This document shows, one piece after another, positions 56,744 to 64,000 of a stretch of 64,000 nt of DNA; positions within the stretch are counted from its first letter, which is position 1, and each line of letters starts with the position of its first letter. The position numbers were made by a program, and so were the translations under genes. The stretch is from Candidatus Dichloromethanomonas elyunquensis (lineage in GTDB: Bacteria > Bacillota > Desulfitobacteriia > Desulfitobacteriales > Syntrophobotulaceae). Under the pieces are notes generated by a model. It saw only the letters and a program-made list of their open reading frames with translations, was not told the origin of the DNA and made no database searches. The stretch spans positions 1 to 64,000 of the forward strand of contig LNDB01000001.1 of assembly GCA_001515265.1 (NCBI GenBank), in the 5' to 3' direction.

Positions 56744-56781
56744 ATATTATTTCCATTAATTATTAGGAAATAAATATTAAG

Positions 56782-57267
56782 TTAAAGCTGCTTCAATATA
56801 TTGTAAACGACTGTAATATTTTCCCGATTTAATTCTTTTAACACTTTTTTGGTATTCCAATTGATAATATCGTCATCCCCATAAGTTAACCGGTCTCCCT
56901 TTTCACTTTTACGCTGAAGGGCTTTTATCCATGGTTCTTCGGAACGGGTCAAAAGAACCAATTCTTCCGTCTTTAAGCTCCCATGGGCATCATATACGGC
57001 TTCAAGAAACTCCTGCAAATCCTTCTTTTCAATAATTTTGTCAAGTCTTTTTTGAACCCTGGGAATCTGCATCCTGCCATATAATTGATACTTTTCGAAA
57101 AGTTCCGGACAGGTAGGACCGTTCTCCCAAGCTTCAAATTTTTCTTCAAACAGTCTTTCCCCAAAAAAAGTAAGGTACCAAGCATATGCAAAATAACACA
57201 GCTTCTGCAGCTTTTCATTTGTCATAGCTTCAAAAGTCAGCATTGCTTCAGCAATCTCATAGATCAT
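56782..57267 (-). CDS. Panacea-domain protein (SocA/GepA-like)
   Basis: 161 residues; I prefer the ATG at 57267, eight bases after GGAGG, to the ATG at 57282 whose site is too far away. The domain fills the protein: EAMTNEKLQKLCYFAYAWYLTFFGERLF and FEAWENGPTCPELFEKYQLYG match the Panacea pattern (kLqKLlYfa..w, eAW..GPv.p.ly). Panacea proteins often serve as antitoxins or proteolytic adaptors, usually beside a toxin gene. No toxin-like ORF is adjacent here. Confidence 0.85.
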   Translation of the reverse strand: MIYEIAEAMLTFEAMTNEKLQKLCYFAYAWYLTFFGERLFEEKFEAWENGPTCPELFEKYQLYGRMQIPRVQKRLDKIIEKKDLQEFLEAVYDAHGSLKTEELVLLTRSEEPWIKALQRKSEKGDRLTYGDDDIINWNTKKVLKELNRENITVVYNILKQL

Positions 57268-57329
57268 CCAGCTTTCCTCCATCGGTAATTTCCGCTTATT
57301 CCTCCTTCATGTTTATGCTGTAAGGACAA

Positions 57330-57374
57330 AAATATGAACAAACCCGCTGCGCTTCTTTGGTGCAGCGGGTTTGT
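57330..57374 (-). terminator. Intrinsic terminator after the GAF gene
   Basis: A perfect 13-bp inverted repeat (ACAAACCCGCTGC at 57338-57350 and its complement at 57362-57374) with an 11-base loop, followed on the minus strand by TTCATATTTTTG. Confidence 0.8.
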
Positions 57375-57390
57375 CCCGGAGGTTCTACGA

Positions 57391-58203
57391 TCATGCCTTA
57401 TACTTTTTTCTAATCTTAGCGGAGATCTCCGGATATAAATATTCCATGCAGTCCGGACAAATGGTATGGGTAAACTCTGAGCCTGCTCGCTGAAAGAGAA
57501 GATCTTCGATGGATTCCCACTCTTCGTCATCAACGTTGACCTTCTTACAGTGAGAACAGACCGGTATCATCTTCAGAGAATCAAATGCTTGTTTCATTTT
57601 AGCATATTTCAAACTTTTCGATACGGCAGTTCCAATATAGCTTCCGATCATTTCCAAATAAAGAATCATATCCAAGGTAAACTTTTCCTGATTGCTAAAA
57701 AGCTGAATAAGCCCTACGCATTCATCATTTGACACAATCCGGATTAAGGCAAGGGATTTAAAACCGGAATAAAAACAGCTCTGTTTGTACTGGGATGTGG
57801 TATAGGGTAAATCATTTGTCCAGAAACTTCCTTGGGTAGTGAAACATGGCAAGTTGTTTTCCACCTTGCCCTTAATAACATCACTGCATAATAAGCACTT
57901 CGTTATAAAGCCTTGAGTATCCTCAAATGCGAAAATTCTTTCCCCAGGATTCAGAGAACACAATGCTTGTTCTTTTACGACATAAATTGGAGATAAGCCT
58001 TCACAGGTATAGTATGAGAAATCTTCTCCGTTATTGAGCCTGATCCCAATCGCCTCACAGTTTGTAATTTCAATAAAATGCTTCATCACTATGGTCATGG
58101 AGTCTTTCAGGCTTCCATCGTTATGAAGGTCAGAGAGTATCTTTTTTGTCCGGATCTCTCTGTCAAGCTTTTTAAGTAATTCGCTGGCAAGAGCTTTCGA
58201 CAT
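57391..58203 (-). CDS. GAF-domain protein with a zinc-ribbon-like C-terminal tail
   Basis: 270 residues from the ATG at 58203 (AAGGGGG eight bases upstream); 50 further upstream codons lie in an AT-rich stretch and are doubtful. A short helical N-terminus is followed by a GAF domain (about 50-205) with many cysteines (NCEAIGIRL, CLLCSDVI, QSCFYSGF). The tail MIPVCSHCKKVNVDDEEWESIEDLL...HTICPDCMEYLYPEI has two CxxC pairs and is a known ending of many GAF or receiver-domain proteins in anaerobes. No kinase or cyclase output domain is attached. Ligand unknown; a redox or metal signal is possible. Confidence 0.75.
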   Translation of the reverse strand: MSKALASELLKKLDREIRTKKILSDLHNDGSLKDSMTIVMKHFIEITNCEAIGIRLNNGEDFSYYTCEGLSPIYVVKEQALCSLNPGERIFAFEDTQGFITKCLLCSDVIKGKVENNLPCFTTQGSFWTNDLPYTTSQYKQSCFYSGFKSLALIRIVSNDECVGLIQLFSNQEKFTLDMILYLEMIGSYIGTAVSKSLKYAKMKQAFDSLKMIPVCSHCKKVNVDDEEWESIEDLLFQRAGSEFTHTICPDCMEYLYPEISAKIRKKYKA

Positions 58204-58354
58204 ATCTTTTACCCCCTTTGTATCATTACCTTCATCATAATACAAAGAAAACAAAAAATTTAGTATTTCTTGTAACTTATCAAAAAGTAATATTCGCTTA
58301 AAGTAAGATTTTGCGAAATCGGGGCCATGACGGATTTGAGCTGTTTGAAACAAC

Positions 58355-59698
58355 TTATTTTTTTACATCTTCCAAAGAAACAAAAGTAAAACCCTTTTCA
58401 TCAAACGTCCTTAAAATCTGATGCAGCGGAGATTCCGAGGAATAGGTGTAACAGGGATACCCTGTGCTGTCTTTGGTCACGTGAATATCATCGAATTCAA
58501 AACTTGCATGGAAAAAGAAACTGGCTAAAACCCCATCCTCTAAGTTATCAATCCTGCTAACCAAATGCGTGATATCTGTTTCTTCTTCCGTTGGAATAAA
58601 TTCAAGGTACGCCCCTATATACCAGGTTGTATGATTCCCGTTTTTTACTTTTTTTACATTCTTGGCGTTTCCTTGATAAATCGTATCAAATCTTTTTTCA
58701 ACCATTTTCAGATACTCGTATTTAATAATGTAATGGGGCGCTTCAAAAAAGGCATAAGGAATATCCAGACGATGGGCACTGTCGATAGCACTCTCCAGTC
58801 TTTCCTCCACATAGTGAGCATTGTCCGGAACAGTAAAGTTCGCTGAACCGGGGAATTCTGCTCCTGACCCGCTTCGGGTATTTCCGTATTGGTGGGTATA
58901 CCCGTGAAGCCCTATCGTGCCGTTTTTCTCTGTTATGTAATCCAAGGTATAAACAAAATCAGCATTAAAAAATGTGTTTTGCTTGGAAACATCAACATCA
59001 AGCCCTCTCGGGGGATCAACATAACGCGGGATCCAGGCAACACTAAAAGGAATCCCCTTATTGTAAAGAAAATCTACAACAGCCCTCATTTTTTCCAGGT
59101 TTTCATCCGTAGAATACCTATAACCGGCTATAAAATCTTCCAATCTGATCAAAGCCGGCTTCATGGGATTTTTGACTGGTGATTCGGGTTGAACAGCCTC
59201 CCTGTTTCGAAAAAGATAAATTGTATTATTGGTAGAATCCCAAGCTGTCTTCAGATTTAACATCCTAATAAAATCAAAGAGTGAAACATAAGTCGTTCCG
59301 CCGGAATTAAAAACCTTTTTTTTGAGTTTGGTTATCTTGTTTTTGCAGTTAAAGGTATTATTCTTTATATCCAGTTCCGTTTTTTGATTGCCAAGTTCCA
59401 GATTAATCAAATTTCCGCTGGTCGTCCAAGTTCCGTGAAGCTGATCAACCACATTCATGAGCGGGATGAAAAACCTGTTGGTATTAATATAGACCGGATA
59501 GTCAATTTTTATCGGGGTTTTTTCAAAAGAAAAATGTATATCGTTGACTTTCTCCAACTGATAACTTAACAGGGGCTGACTTTGGCTTACTGGTTCGGAA
59601 CCGTTATCTTCGAAAAAAAAGCAGATATCCAATCCTAAGAAGAAGAACCCCATAATGATAAAAACCAGAATACCCCTTCTACAGCCGCGATTGTGCAT
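58355..59698 (-). CDS. Membrane-anchored DUF2334 protein (polysaccharide deacetylase-like)
   Basis: 447 residues from the ATG at 59698 (AGGA seven bases upstream). N-terminal membrane anchor (GILVFIIMGFFFLGLDI). A copper-amine-oxidase-N-like beta domain (about 60-165, with RFFIPLMNVVDQLHGTW and TTYVSLFDFIRMLNLKTAWD) is used by Firmicutes for wall or surface binding. The DUF2334 domain follows: ALIRLEDFIAGYRYSTDENLEKM, GIPFSVAWIPRYVDP, GTIGLHGYTHQYGN and FFHASFEF. Its metal ligands resemble carbohydrate esterase 4 deacetylases, so it may remove acetyl groups from an exopolysaccharide outside the cell. Confidence 0.85.
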   Translation of the reverse strand: MHNRGCRRGILVFIIMGFFFLGLDICFFFEDNGSEPVSQSQPLLSYQLEKVNDIHFSFEKTPIKIDYPVYINTNRFFIPLMNVVDQLHGTWTTSGNLINLELGNQKTELDIKNNTFNCKNKITKLKKKVFNSGGTTYVSLFDFIRMLNLKTAWDSTNNTIYLFRNREAVQPESPVKNPMKPALIRLEDFIAGYRYSTDENLEKMRAVVDFLYNKGIPFSVAWIPRYVDPPRGLDVDVSKQNTFFNADFVYTLDYITEKNGTIGLHGYTHQYGNTRSGSGAEFPGSANFTVPDNAHYVEERLESAIDSAHRLDIPYAFFEAPHYIIKYEYLKMVEKRFDTIYQGNAKNVKKVKNGNHTTWYIGAYLEFIPTEEETDITHLVSRIDNLEDGVLASFFFHASFEFDDIHVTKDSTGYPCYTYSSESPLHQILRTFDEKGFTFVSLEDVKK

Positions 59699-59840
59699 GT
59701 ATCTTTCCTCATTTCTGGAATATAACAAATATATCTTCAATTCTCTTAATTTAGACAATTATCTAAAAATATTTTACATATAAATGGACTCAGATGAAAT
59801 GTTTTTTTGTCGATTAATAAAAATTTTGTTGTCATAAACG

Positions 59841-59876
59841 AAAAAACAAAATAAGGATAAAGCGTAAAACCTATCC
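59841..59876 (-). terminator. Terminator after the hemolysin III remnant
   Basis: GGATAGG and CTTTATCC pair on the minus strand (two G-U pairs), followed by TTATTTTGTTTTTT. Confidence 0.5.
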
Positions 59877-59919
59877 CCGTCCTGAAAAATTATTTATTTT
59901 AAAATAAGACCTGTTAAAT

Positions 59920-60539
59920 CTAACTTAATACATAGCGATAAACGAAAATATAATGGGCTATACTCCCTGCCAGTATAAATACATGAAAAATCTCGTGAAA
60001 TCCAAATTTCCAGAGTCTAAGACCTTTGGGCTTAAGGCCATAAAAAAGAGACCCAGCGGAATAAAGAATCCCCCCTAAAATCAGCAGAAAAACCGCTTTG
60101 CCGGGAAGAGCCCGAGAAATCGGATAAATAAAGAATACCGCCAGCCATCCCAGAAGAAGATAAAAACCCGTGTGCATCCACCTGGGAGCATCAAACCAAA
60201 TAAGCTTTAATAAGATGCCCAAAATCGTGAGCGACCAAATTGCAATGAACAATCCAATCCCTAATTTTCCTTTTAAAGTTAATAAACAAATATCATGCAA
60301 TGGTCAATTTTCCGCAACGTGCGGATCACTTCCGTACTGGAGACAACCCAATGATAGATACTGGAAGATGAATAAAGAAAAAGGAGACTTAAGCCAAAAA
60401 CCAACGCGGAAAAAAGATGGGTCCTACTTCCTGCTTCGCTCGACCGAAAAAGCAGAAAGATCAACCCGGCCATGGATAGCATCGCTCCGAAAAGGTGGGT
60501 GATGGAATTAACCGGTTCCCTTACGTGCAGATACATCAT
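59920..60539 (-). pseudogene. Disrupted hemolysin III / YqfA-family membrane protein
   Basis: The first part (ATG at 60539, MMYLHVREPVNSITHLFGAML...LYSSSSIYHWV...RKIDHCMIF) and the second part (59920 to about 60296, CLLTLKGKLGIGLF...GLRLWKFGFHEIFHVFILAGSIAHYI) are the two halves of one seven-helix Hly-III/PAQR protein in different frames. The first frame stops at 60279-60281, right after HCMIFVY. At the junction the conserved stretch that should follow DHxMIF (about eight to nine residues including the AGTYTP-like motif) is missing, so it is a deletion plus frameshift rather than a single-base slip. Metal-site residues H and D of the core survive in separate halves. A GGGAGAGGAG site precedes the first half. 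Confidence 0.8.
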
Positions 60540-60622
60540 GCTCCTCTCCCTGTATACAGAATTTAATACCATCGGTCAGAGTATCTCAATATTCTAGATG
60601 AGTTATGTATATTATTGGGCGG

Positions 60623-62236
60623 CTATTCTGATAAAATCTGAATAAATTTCTCTAACAGAAAAGGATCGTAGTGTTGTCCCGATAATCTGCTGAGTTCCTC
60701 TATGGCTTGGGCCTCTGTCATTCCTCTTTTATAAGGCCGGTCGGAAGTCATGGCATCGTAGCTGTCAATAATTCTAAGAATTCGTGCCCCCAGGGGAATA
60801 TCTTCACCTTTGAATCCTTTTGGATAACCGCTTCCGTCATAATTCTCATGATGGTGAAGAATAATCTCGACTGTTCCCTTGAGTGATTGCATCGGTCTGA
60901 TAATATCCGCTCCCCACTGAGGGTGCTGTTTGAGTATCTCCCATTCCGGGGCATTCAGTTCCGCGGGTTTATTTAGGATTTCCCTGGATATTTCAATTTT
61001 TCCAATATCATGGAGCAAAGAACTATAACAAAGTTCTTTCGTCTCCTCCTCATTCAGTCTCACTTTTTCCGCCAGTTTCCGGGCAAGCTGCATGGCTCTT
61101 TCGGAATGGCCGTAGGTATAGCGGTCTTTGGCGTCAATCACCATTGTCAGCGTCCGGATAGAGTTTAATAGATCCCTTTCCCCCTCCATTAAACTAAGAC
61201 TTAATTCATCAAAAACCGAATAATAAATCTCAACCTTATCCTTGCTTGCAAATTTGGCCTTATATAAAGCTTCATCCGCTTTTTGAATTAATTTTTCTTT
61301 ATTAGCTGCGATCAGGGGATACTCGGCAACCCCTACCGAAACAGTTAATCTCCCTTTCGGCAGAACCTCCGCACCGGGAACCTTGGCATTCTCTATTTTA
61401 CTTCCGATCTGTTCTCCTATTGCCTTGGCGAATTCCATCGTTTTTCCCGGCAAAATAACTATGAACTCTTCCCCCCCGTACCTCGCGCATTCTCCCCATT
61501 CCGGAGTGCATTCTCGTATGATTGCGGCAACAAGTTTCAAGACGGAATCACCCTTTTGATGGCCAAAAGAGTCATTATAAACTTTAAAATAATCAATGTC
61601 CAGCATGATGAGGCTTAAGGGTTCTTTCCTCTTTTCAGCCCGGTCCAACATTTCATCCAAAATCAGTTGAAACGACCGGTGGTTGCGGAGACCGGTAAGT
61701 CCGTCGTGACTGGCCAGCCGCTCCAGTTTTCTTTGGATTTCTTTTTCCGAATCGCGCATATTTCCGATCAGCCAGGCAACGAGCAAAAAGACAATGAAAT
61801 ACATCAGATCACTGTCAATAGAAGCAAACGCTTTGCGGTAACCAACAAAAAACAAAACAGCAATCGAACACGATGCCGTATAAACCGCGTGTTTTGTTCC
61901 ATATTTTAAAGCCATGATAATAACCGGCATAATCAGCAGGATTTCAAAAGCGCTCTGGCTTAAGAGTACCAAAAATACGGCGGATAAAAGGAAATAAAAG
62001 ATATTTACCGCATATTCCAAAAGAATATTGCTATATTGGACACTCAAAAGCCGGACCATGATAATTAAGGGCAGCATTACGGCAAACATCACCGTGGAAT
62101 GATAATATCCCATTTGGCAGAAAAGCTGATCTTTAAAACTAATTGCGACTAAAATTACTATGGCTAACAAGCAGAAAGAAATTACCTGAGAGGTGAGGAT
62201 ATACTTCTCCTGCTTGTTCTTGTCTTTATACAGCAT
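60623..62236 (-). CDS. Membrane GGDEF and HD-GYP protein (c-di-GMP synthesis and breakdown domains)
   Basis: 537 residues from the ATG at 62236; a longer frame runs through the agrD region and is not real. About six membrane helices (about 18-165), then a GGDEF domain (LASHDGLTGLRNHRSFQLIL, LDIDYFKVYNDSFGHQKGDSVL, RYGGEEFIVILPG) with an intact GGEEF active site and no RxxD inhibitory site. The HD-GYP domain follows: YGHSERAMQLARKLAE, LLHDIGKIEISREIL, LHHHENYDGSGYPKGFKGEDIPLGARILRIIDSYDAMTSDR. Both domains keep catalytic residues. It directly follows the agr-like operon. Confidence 0.92.
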   Translation of the reverse strand: MLYKDKNKQEKYILTSQVISFCLLAIVILVAISFKDQLFCQMGYYHSTVMFAVMLPLIIMVRLLSVQYSNILLEYAVNIFYFLLSAVFLVLLSQSAFEILLIMPVIIMALKYGTKHAVYTASCSIAVLFFVGYRKAFASIDSDLMYFIVFLLVAWLIGNMRDSEKEIQRKLERLASHDGLTGLRNHRSFQLILDEMLDRAEKRKEPLSLIMLDIDYFKVYNDSFGHQKGDSVLKLVAAIIRECTPEWGECARYGGEEFIVILPGKTMEFAKAIGEQIGSKIENAKVPGAEVLPKGRLTVSVGVAEYPLIAANKEKLIQKADEALYKAKFASKDKVEIYYSVFDELSLSLMEGERDLLNSIRTLTMVIDAKDRYTYGHSERAMQLARKLAEKVRLNEEETKELCYSSLLHDIGKIEISREILNKPAELNAPEWEILKQHPQWGADIIRPMQSLKGTVEIILHHHENYDGSGYPKGFKGEDIPLGARILRIIDSYDAMTSDRPYKRGMTEAQAIEELSRLSGQHYDPFLLEKFIQILSE

Positions 62237-62255
62237 ATATATATGACCCTCACAA

Positions 62256-62288
62256 AAGAATAAGGTGGGATAACCCCACCTTATTCTT
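62256..62288 (-). terminator. Strong hairpin at the end of agrD
   Basis: A perfect 14-bp inverted repeat (AAGAATAAGGTGGG) with a five-base loop, arms 62256-62269 and 62275-62288, followed by TTTTG on the minus strand. It overlaps the agrD stop codon, so it can end the agr transcript or limit read-through into the GGDEF-HD-GYP gene. Confidence 0.8.
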
Positions 62289-62409
62289 ATTTTAGTAATG
62301 ACTTCGGTGCTTTGGGCTGATATAGATAATAACCACAAGCAAAAACAGAACCGGCAGTAGCTAAGAGAACTAGCATTGAAGCAATTAGGGTGTAAAGCAT
62401 TCTTTTCAT
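62287..62409 (-). CDS. agrD: AgrD-like cyclic autoinducer prepeptide (40 aa)
   Basis: ATG at 62409 with AAGGAGG seven bases upstream, overlapping the agrB stop by four bases. It has three parts: an amphipathic N-terminal helix (KRMLYTLIASMLVLLATAG), a core SVFACGYYLY with the ring cysteine at position 25, and the C-terminal recognition tail QPKAPKSLLK. By alignment with Listeria AgrD (CFMFV followed by YEPKSP), the mature signal would be a thiolactone ring close to CGYYL, perhaps with Ala in front. The exact ends are inference. It is the substrate of the adjacent AgrB. Confidence 0.9.
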   Translation of the reverse strand: MKRMLYTLIASMLVLLATAGSVFACGYYLYQPKAPKSLLK

Positions 62410-63002
62410 GAATAATCCTCCTTCTTCTTTTTAATATTAAATACCGGCAGCAGGGTCAGAGTTTGATAACTAATCCCCAGGACTACACTGGTATTTATCA
62501 GCACATTATTATTTAATAAAACTATAAAAAAAGAAAGAATAACAAAGCTTATAGAAATAAACTTCAAATTTCGTCTCAGTTTGGGTGAAATAATCGGTTT
62601 AGATTCGCAATCGACTGGGGCTAAGTATGTAACAGTCATGAGACAAATTACCATGATAATTAACGAAATCTTAAAATCATAAAAGTGATATTTTACAATT
62701 AATTGGGAGATGACCCCAAGGATGGAATAAATTATTGCACCAAAGGTAAGACATTTTAATGGAGTATTCATGTGAGCTCCACCAGATGTTTTTCGAAGTA
62801 ACCCGCCGAAACCAGCAGCTATTACGGTAGGAATCAAGGCATTAAAGGAGAAAGCAACCAAAAGAATAGCCAAAAATCCAATGATAGACAGGAACAATGA
62901 CTCCAAACCATAAGCCACAATTTCTCTTTTTTCATCGGTATAATTAAGCTCTCTGGTAATAGTATCTGACAAGTGCTGACTAATTTCCGAAAGGTTTATC
63001 AT
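62406..63002 (-). CDS. agrB: AgrB-like autoinducer-processing membrane protease
   Basis: 198 residues with about five membrane helices. The catalytic His is in the AgrB motif GGLLRKTSGGAHMNTPLKCLTFG (His near 75) and the catalytic Cys in LAPVDCESKPI (near 130). AgrB cleaves AgrD at its C-terminal side and forms the thiolactone. The start overlaps the preceding membrane-protein gene by four bases. Confidence 0.93.
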   Translation of the reverse strand: MINLSEISQHLSDTITRELNYTDEKREIVAYGLESLFLSIIGFLAILLVAFSFNALIPTVIAAGFGGLLRKTSGGAHMNTPLKCLTFGAIIYSILGVISQLIVKYHFYDFKISLIIMVICLMTVTYLAPVDCESKPIISPKLRRNLKFISISFVILSFFIVLLNNNVLINTSVVLGISYQTLTLLPVFNIKKKKEDYS

Positions 63003-63454
63003 TTTAAATCCCTTCCAACTCTTACTTTGTTAATGATATAGGCTAACATAAGAAGAACGATTACTTGCGGCCATGTTAATAAAATGCGAGTCAAAACATT
63101 AGTTGTCAGAGTTTCTATGGAAATATGAAATAAATACATAAACGATGATAAAAAAAATGTTTCCAAAAGAATTAATGCTAAGAAACCGACTAGGGAAGCC
63201 AACAATGAAGTACTAATTGGTTTCTTACAAAATTCTAGCAATATTATAAATTGGAGTCCAAGTAAAATAACAGTATGTACTCCAAATGTAATTGGTAATA
63301 ATCTCAATATATAAGCAATTAATGCAAAACCAGCACCTATAGAGACAACTTCTTTCCACCGTATCGGAACCTTCGCAATTACAAATATTAACGTAACCAC
63401 AGCTATTTGTTCTGGCACCCCCTGAAAAATTAAAGCCATAAATGGGATCCTCAT
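62999..63454 (-). CDS. Five-helix membrane protein upstream of agrB, paralogue 1
   Basis: 151 residues from the ATG at 63454 (GGGAGG four bases upstream). Mostly hydrophobic, with conserved patches shared with the next gene: ALIFQGVPEQ at the N-terminus, RLLPITFGVHTVIL in the middle, SLLASLVGFLALILLET and LTWPQVIVLL. The fold resembles the membrane sensor part of AgrC-type kinases but no kinase domain follows. It may receive or modulate the peptide signal. Four-base overlap with agrB. Confidence 0.75.
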   Translation of the reverse strand: MRIPFMALIFQGVPEQIAVVTLIFVIAKVPIRWKEVVSIGAGFALIAYILRLLPITFGVHTVILLGLQFIILLEFCKKPISTSLLASLVGFLALILLETFFLSSFMYLFHISIETLTTNVLTRILLTWPQVIVLLMLAYIINKVRVGRDLK

Positions 63455-63504
63455 GTGCCCTCCCTTGATTACTTTGGTTATATTCGACACTCACTATTAT
63501 TTTC

Positions 63505-63951
63505 CTATTTTCTATTCTTAATTTTAAATATAACAAACGCTAAAAGAATAATAATAACCTCTTGAGGCAGACCAATAATAATTCTTGCTGTTGAATCTGT
63601 TGTTAAACTTTGTAAATCAACATTTAATAGAGGCATGAGGAGAGATAAACTTATTGTCTCCGCGATAATTAAACTTAAAAAACTGATTAGACTTGCTATA
63701 AGTGAGGAATTAATATTTCCCTTACCAATTACAATTAATAAAATGAAAAGTAAACTCATAATGAGAACAGTATGTATCCCAAACGTTATTGGCAGCAGCC
63801 TTAGTACATAAGCACTACATGCTACAATTGTGCCAATTAAAGCAATCCGTTTCCATACTAAAGGGATATTTGCTATAACAAAAGCTAACGCTGCAACAGC
63901 CATTTGCTCGGGTATTCCCTGAAAAATCAAAGCTAAGATTGGAATCTTCAT
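63505..63951 (-). CDS. Five-helix membrane protein, paralogue 2
   Basis: 148 residues, ATG at 63951 with GGAGG six bases upstream. By eye it is nearly half identical to the next gene: IPxxALIFQGxPEQxAV, RLLPITFGxHTV, SLxASLxxFLxLIxxET. The pair is a tandem duplication. Same interpretation as paralogue 1. This is the first visible gene of the agr-like operon; what lies upstream is outside the window. Confidence 0.75.
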   Translation of the reverse strand: MKIPILALIFQGIPEQMAVAALAFVIANIPLVWKRIALIGTIVACSAYVLRLLPITFGIHTVLIMSLLFILLIVIGKGNINSSLIASLISFLSLIIAETISLSLLMPLLNVDLQSLTTDSTARIIIGLPQEVIIILLAFVIFKIKNRK

Positions 63952-64000
63952 TTATTTCCTCCGTTGGAATATTTACCCTATTTTAATTCTACAAAAGATT

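Overview
The window looks like chromosomal DNA of a low-to-medium GC, anaerobic, endospore-forming Gram-positive (Firmicutes), most like the Desulfitobacterium / Dehalobacter / Syntrophobotulus group of Peptococcales. Reasons: a complete purSQL-type purine operon behind PurR-type PurBoxes, AddAB instead of RecBCD, a Trp T-box leader, an agrBD-like peptide cassette, a FixABCX electron-transfer operon, clustered c-di-GMP proteins, AGGAGG ribosome sites, and a collagen-like repeat protein of the kind found on spores. The genus is inferred from gene content only. I saw no rRNA, tRNA, insertion sequence, prophage or CRISPR array.

Layout. 1-3.85 kb: the 5' end of a collagen-like Gly-X-Y gene (running off the left edge), a protein with a phage-virion-like N-terminus, a small unknown ORF and a double glycosyltransferase. 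4.0-18.4 kb (minus strand): one long operon purE-B-C-S-Q-L-F-M-N-H-D followed without a break by a stand-alone N6-adenine DNA methyltransferase and a PrcB-type lipoprotein; its promoter and two inverted PurBoxes lie at 18.30-18.38 kb. 18.4-23.9 kb: an HD-GYP phosphodiesterase, a MarR regulator, an exported protein, a PepV-like dipeptidase, a ferredoxin-like protein and a small membrane protein. 24.0-29.8 kb (minus): aroF-tyrA-aroA-aroC-pheA, which makes chorismate and sends it to Tyr and Phe. It is preceded by an unannotated 55-codon leader peptide extremely rich in Phe/Tyr/Trp codons, with a terminator and a competing antiterminator, which is a textbook attenuator. 29.8-38.8 kb: a DUF6765-like protein, a ferritin-like protein and addA/addB. 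39-41 kb: an iron-sulfur flavoprotein, and a CBS-GGDEF protein with a small partner. 41.1-48 kb (plus): Trp T-box followed by trpEGDCFBA. 48-54.3 kb: an ABC exporter, a small membrane protein and fixABCX. 54.4-56.8 kb: a Fur/Zur-type regulator and znuB-znuA with a Zur-like operator but no ATPase gene. 56.8-62.2 kb: a Panacea-domain protein, a GAF protein, a DUF2334 deacetylase-like protein, a broken hemolysin III gene and a GGDEF-HD-GYP protein. 62.3-64 kb (minus): two paralogous membrane proteins, then agrB and an unannotated agrD, ending in a strong hairpin.

The genes fall into a few working units: de novo purine synthesis, aromatic amino acid synthesis under two different RNA-based controls (peptide-coded attenuation for aro, tRNA-sensing T-box for trp), zinc homeostasis, flavin-based electron transfer, c-di-GMP turnover and peptide signalling. 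The strongest new observations are the aro leader attenuator and the agr-like cassette with duplicated kinase-less membrane proteins.
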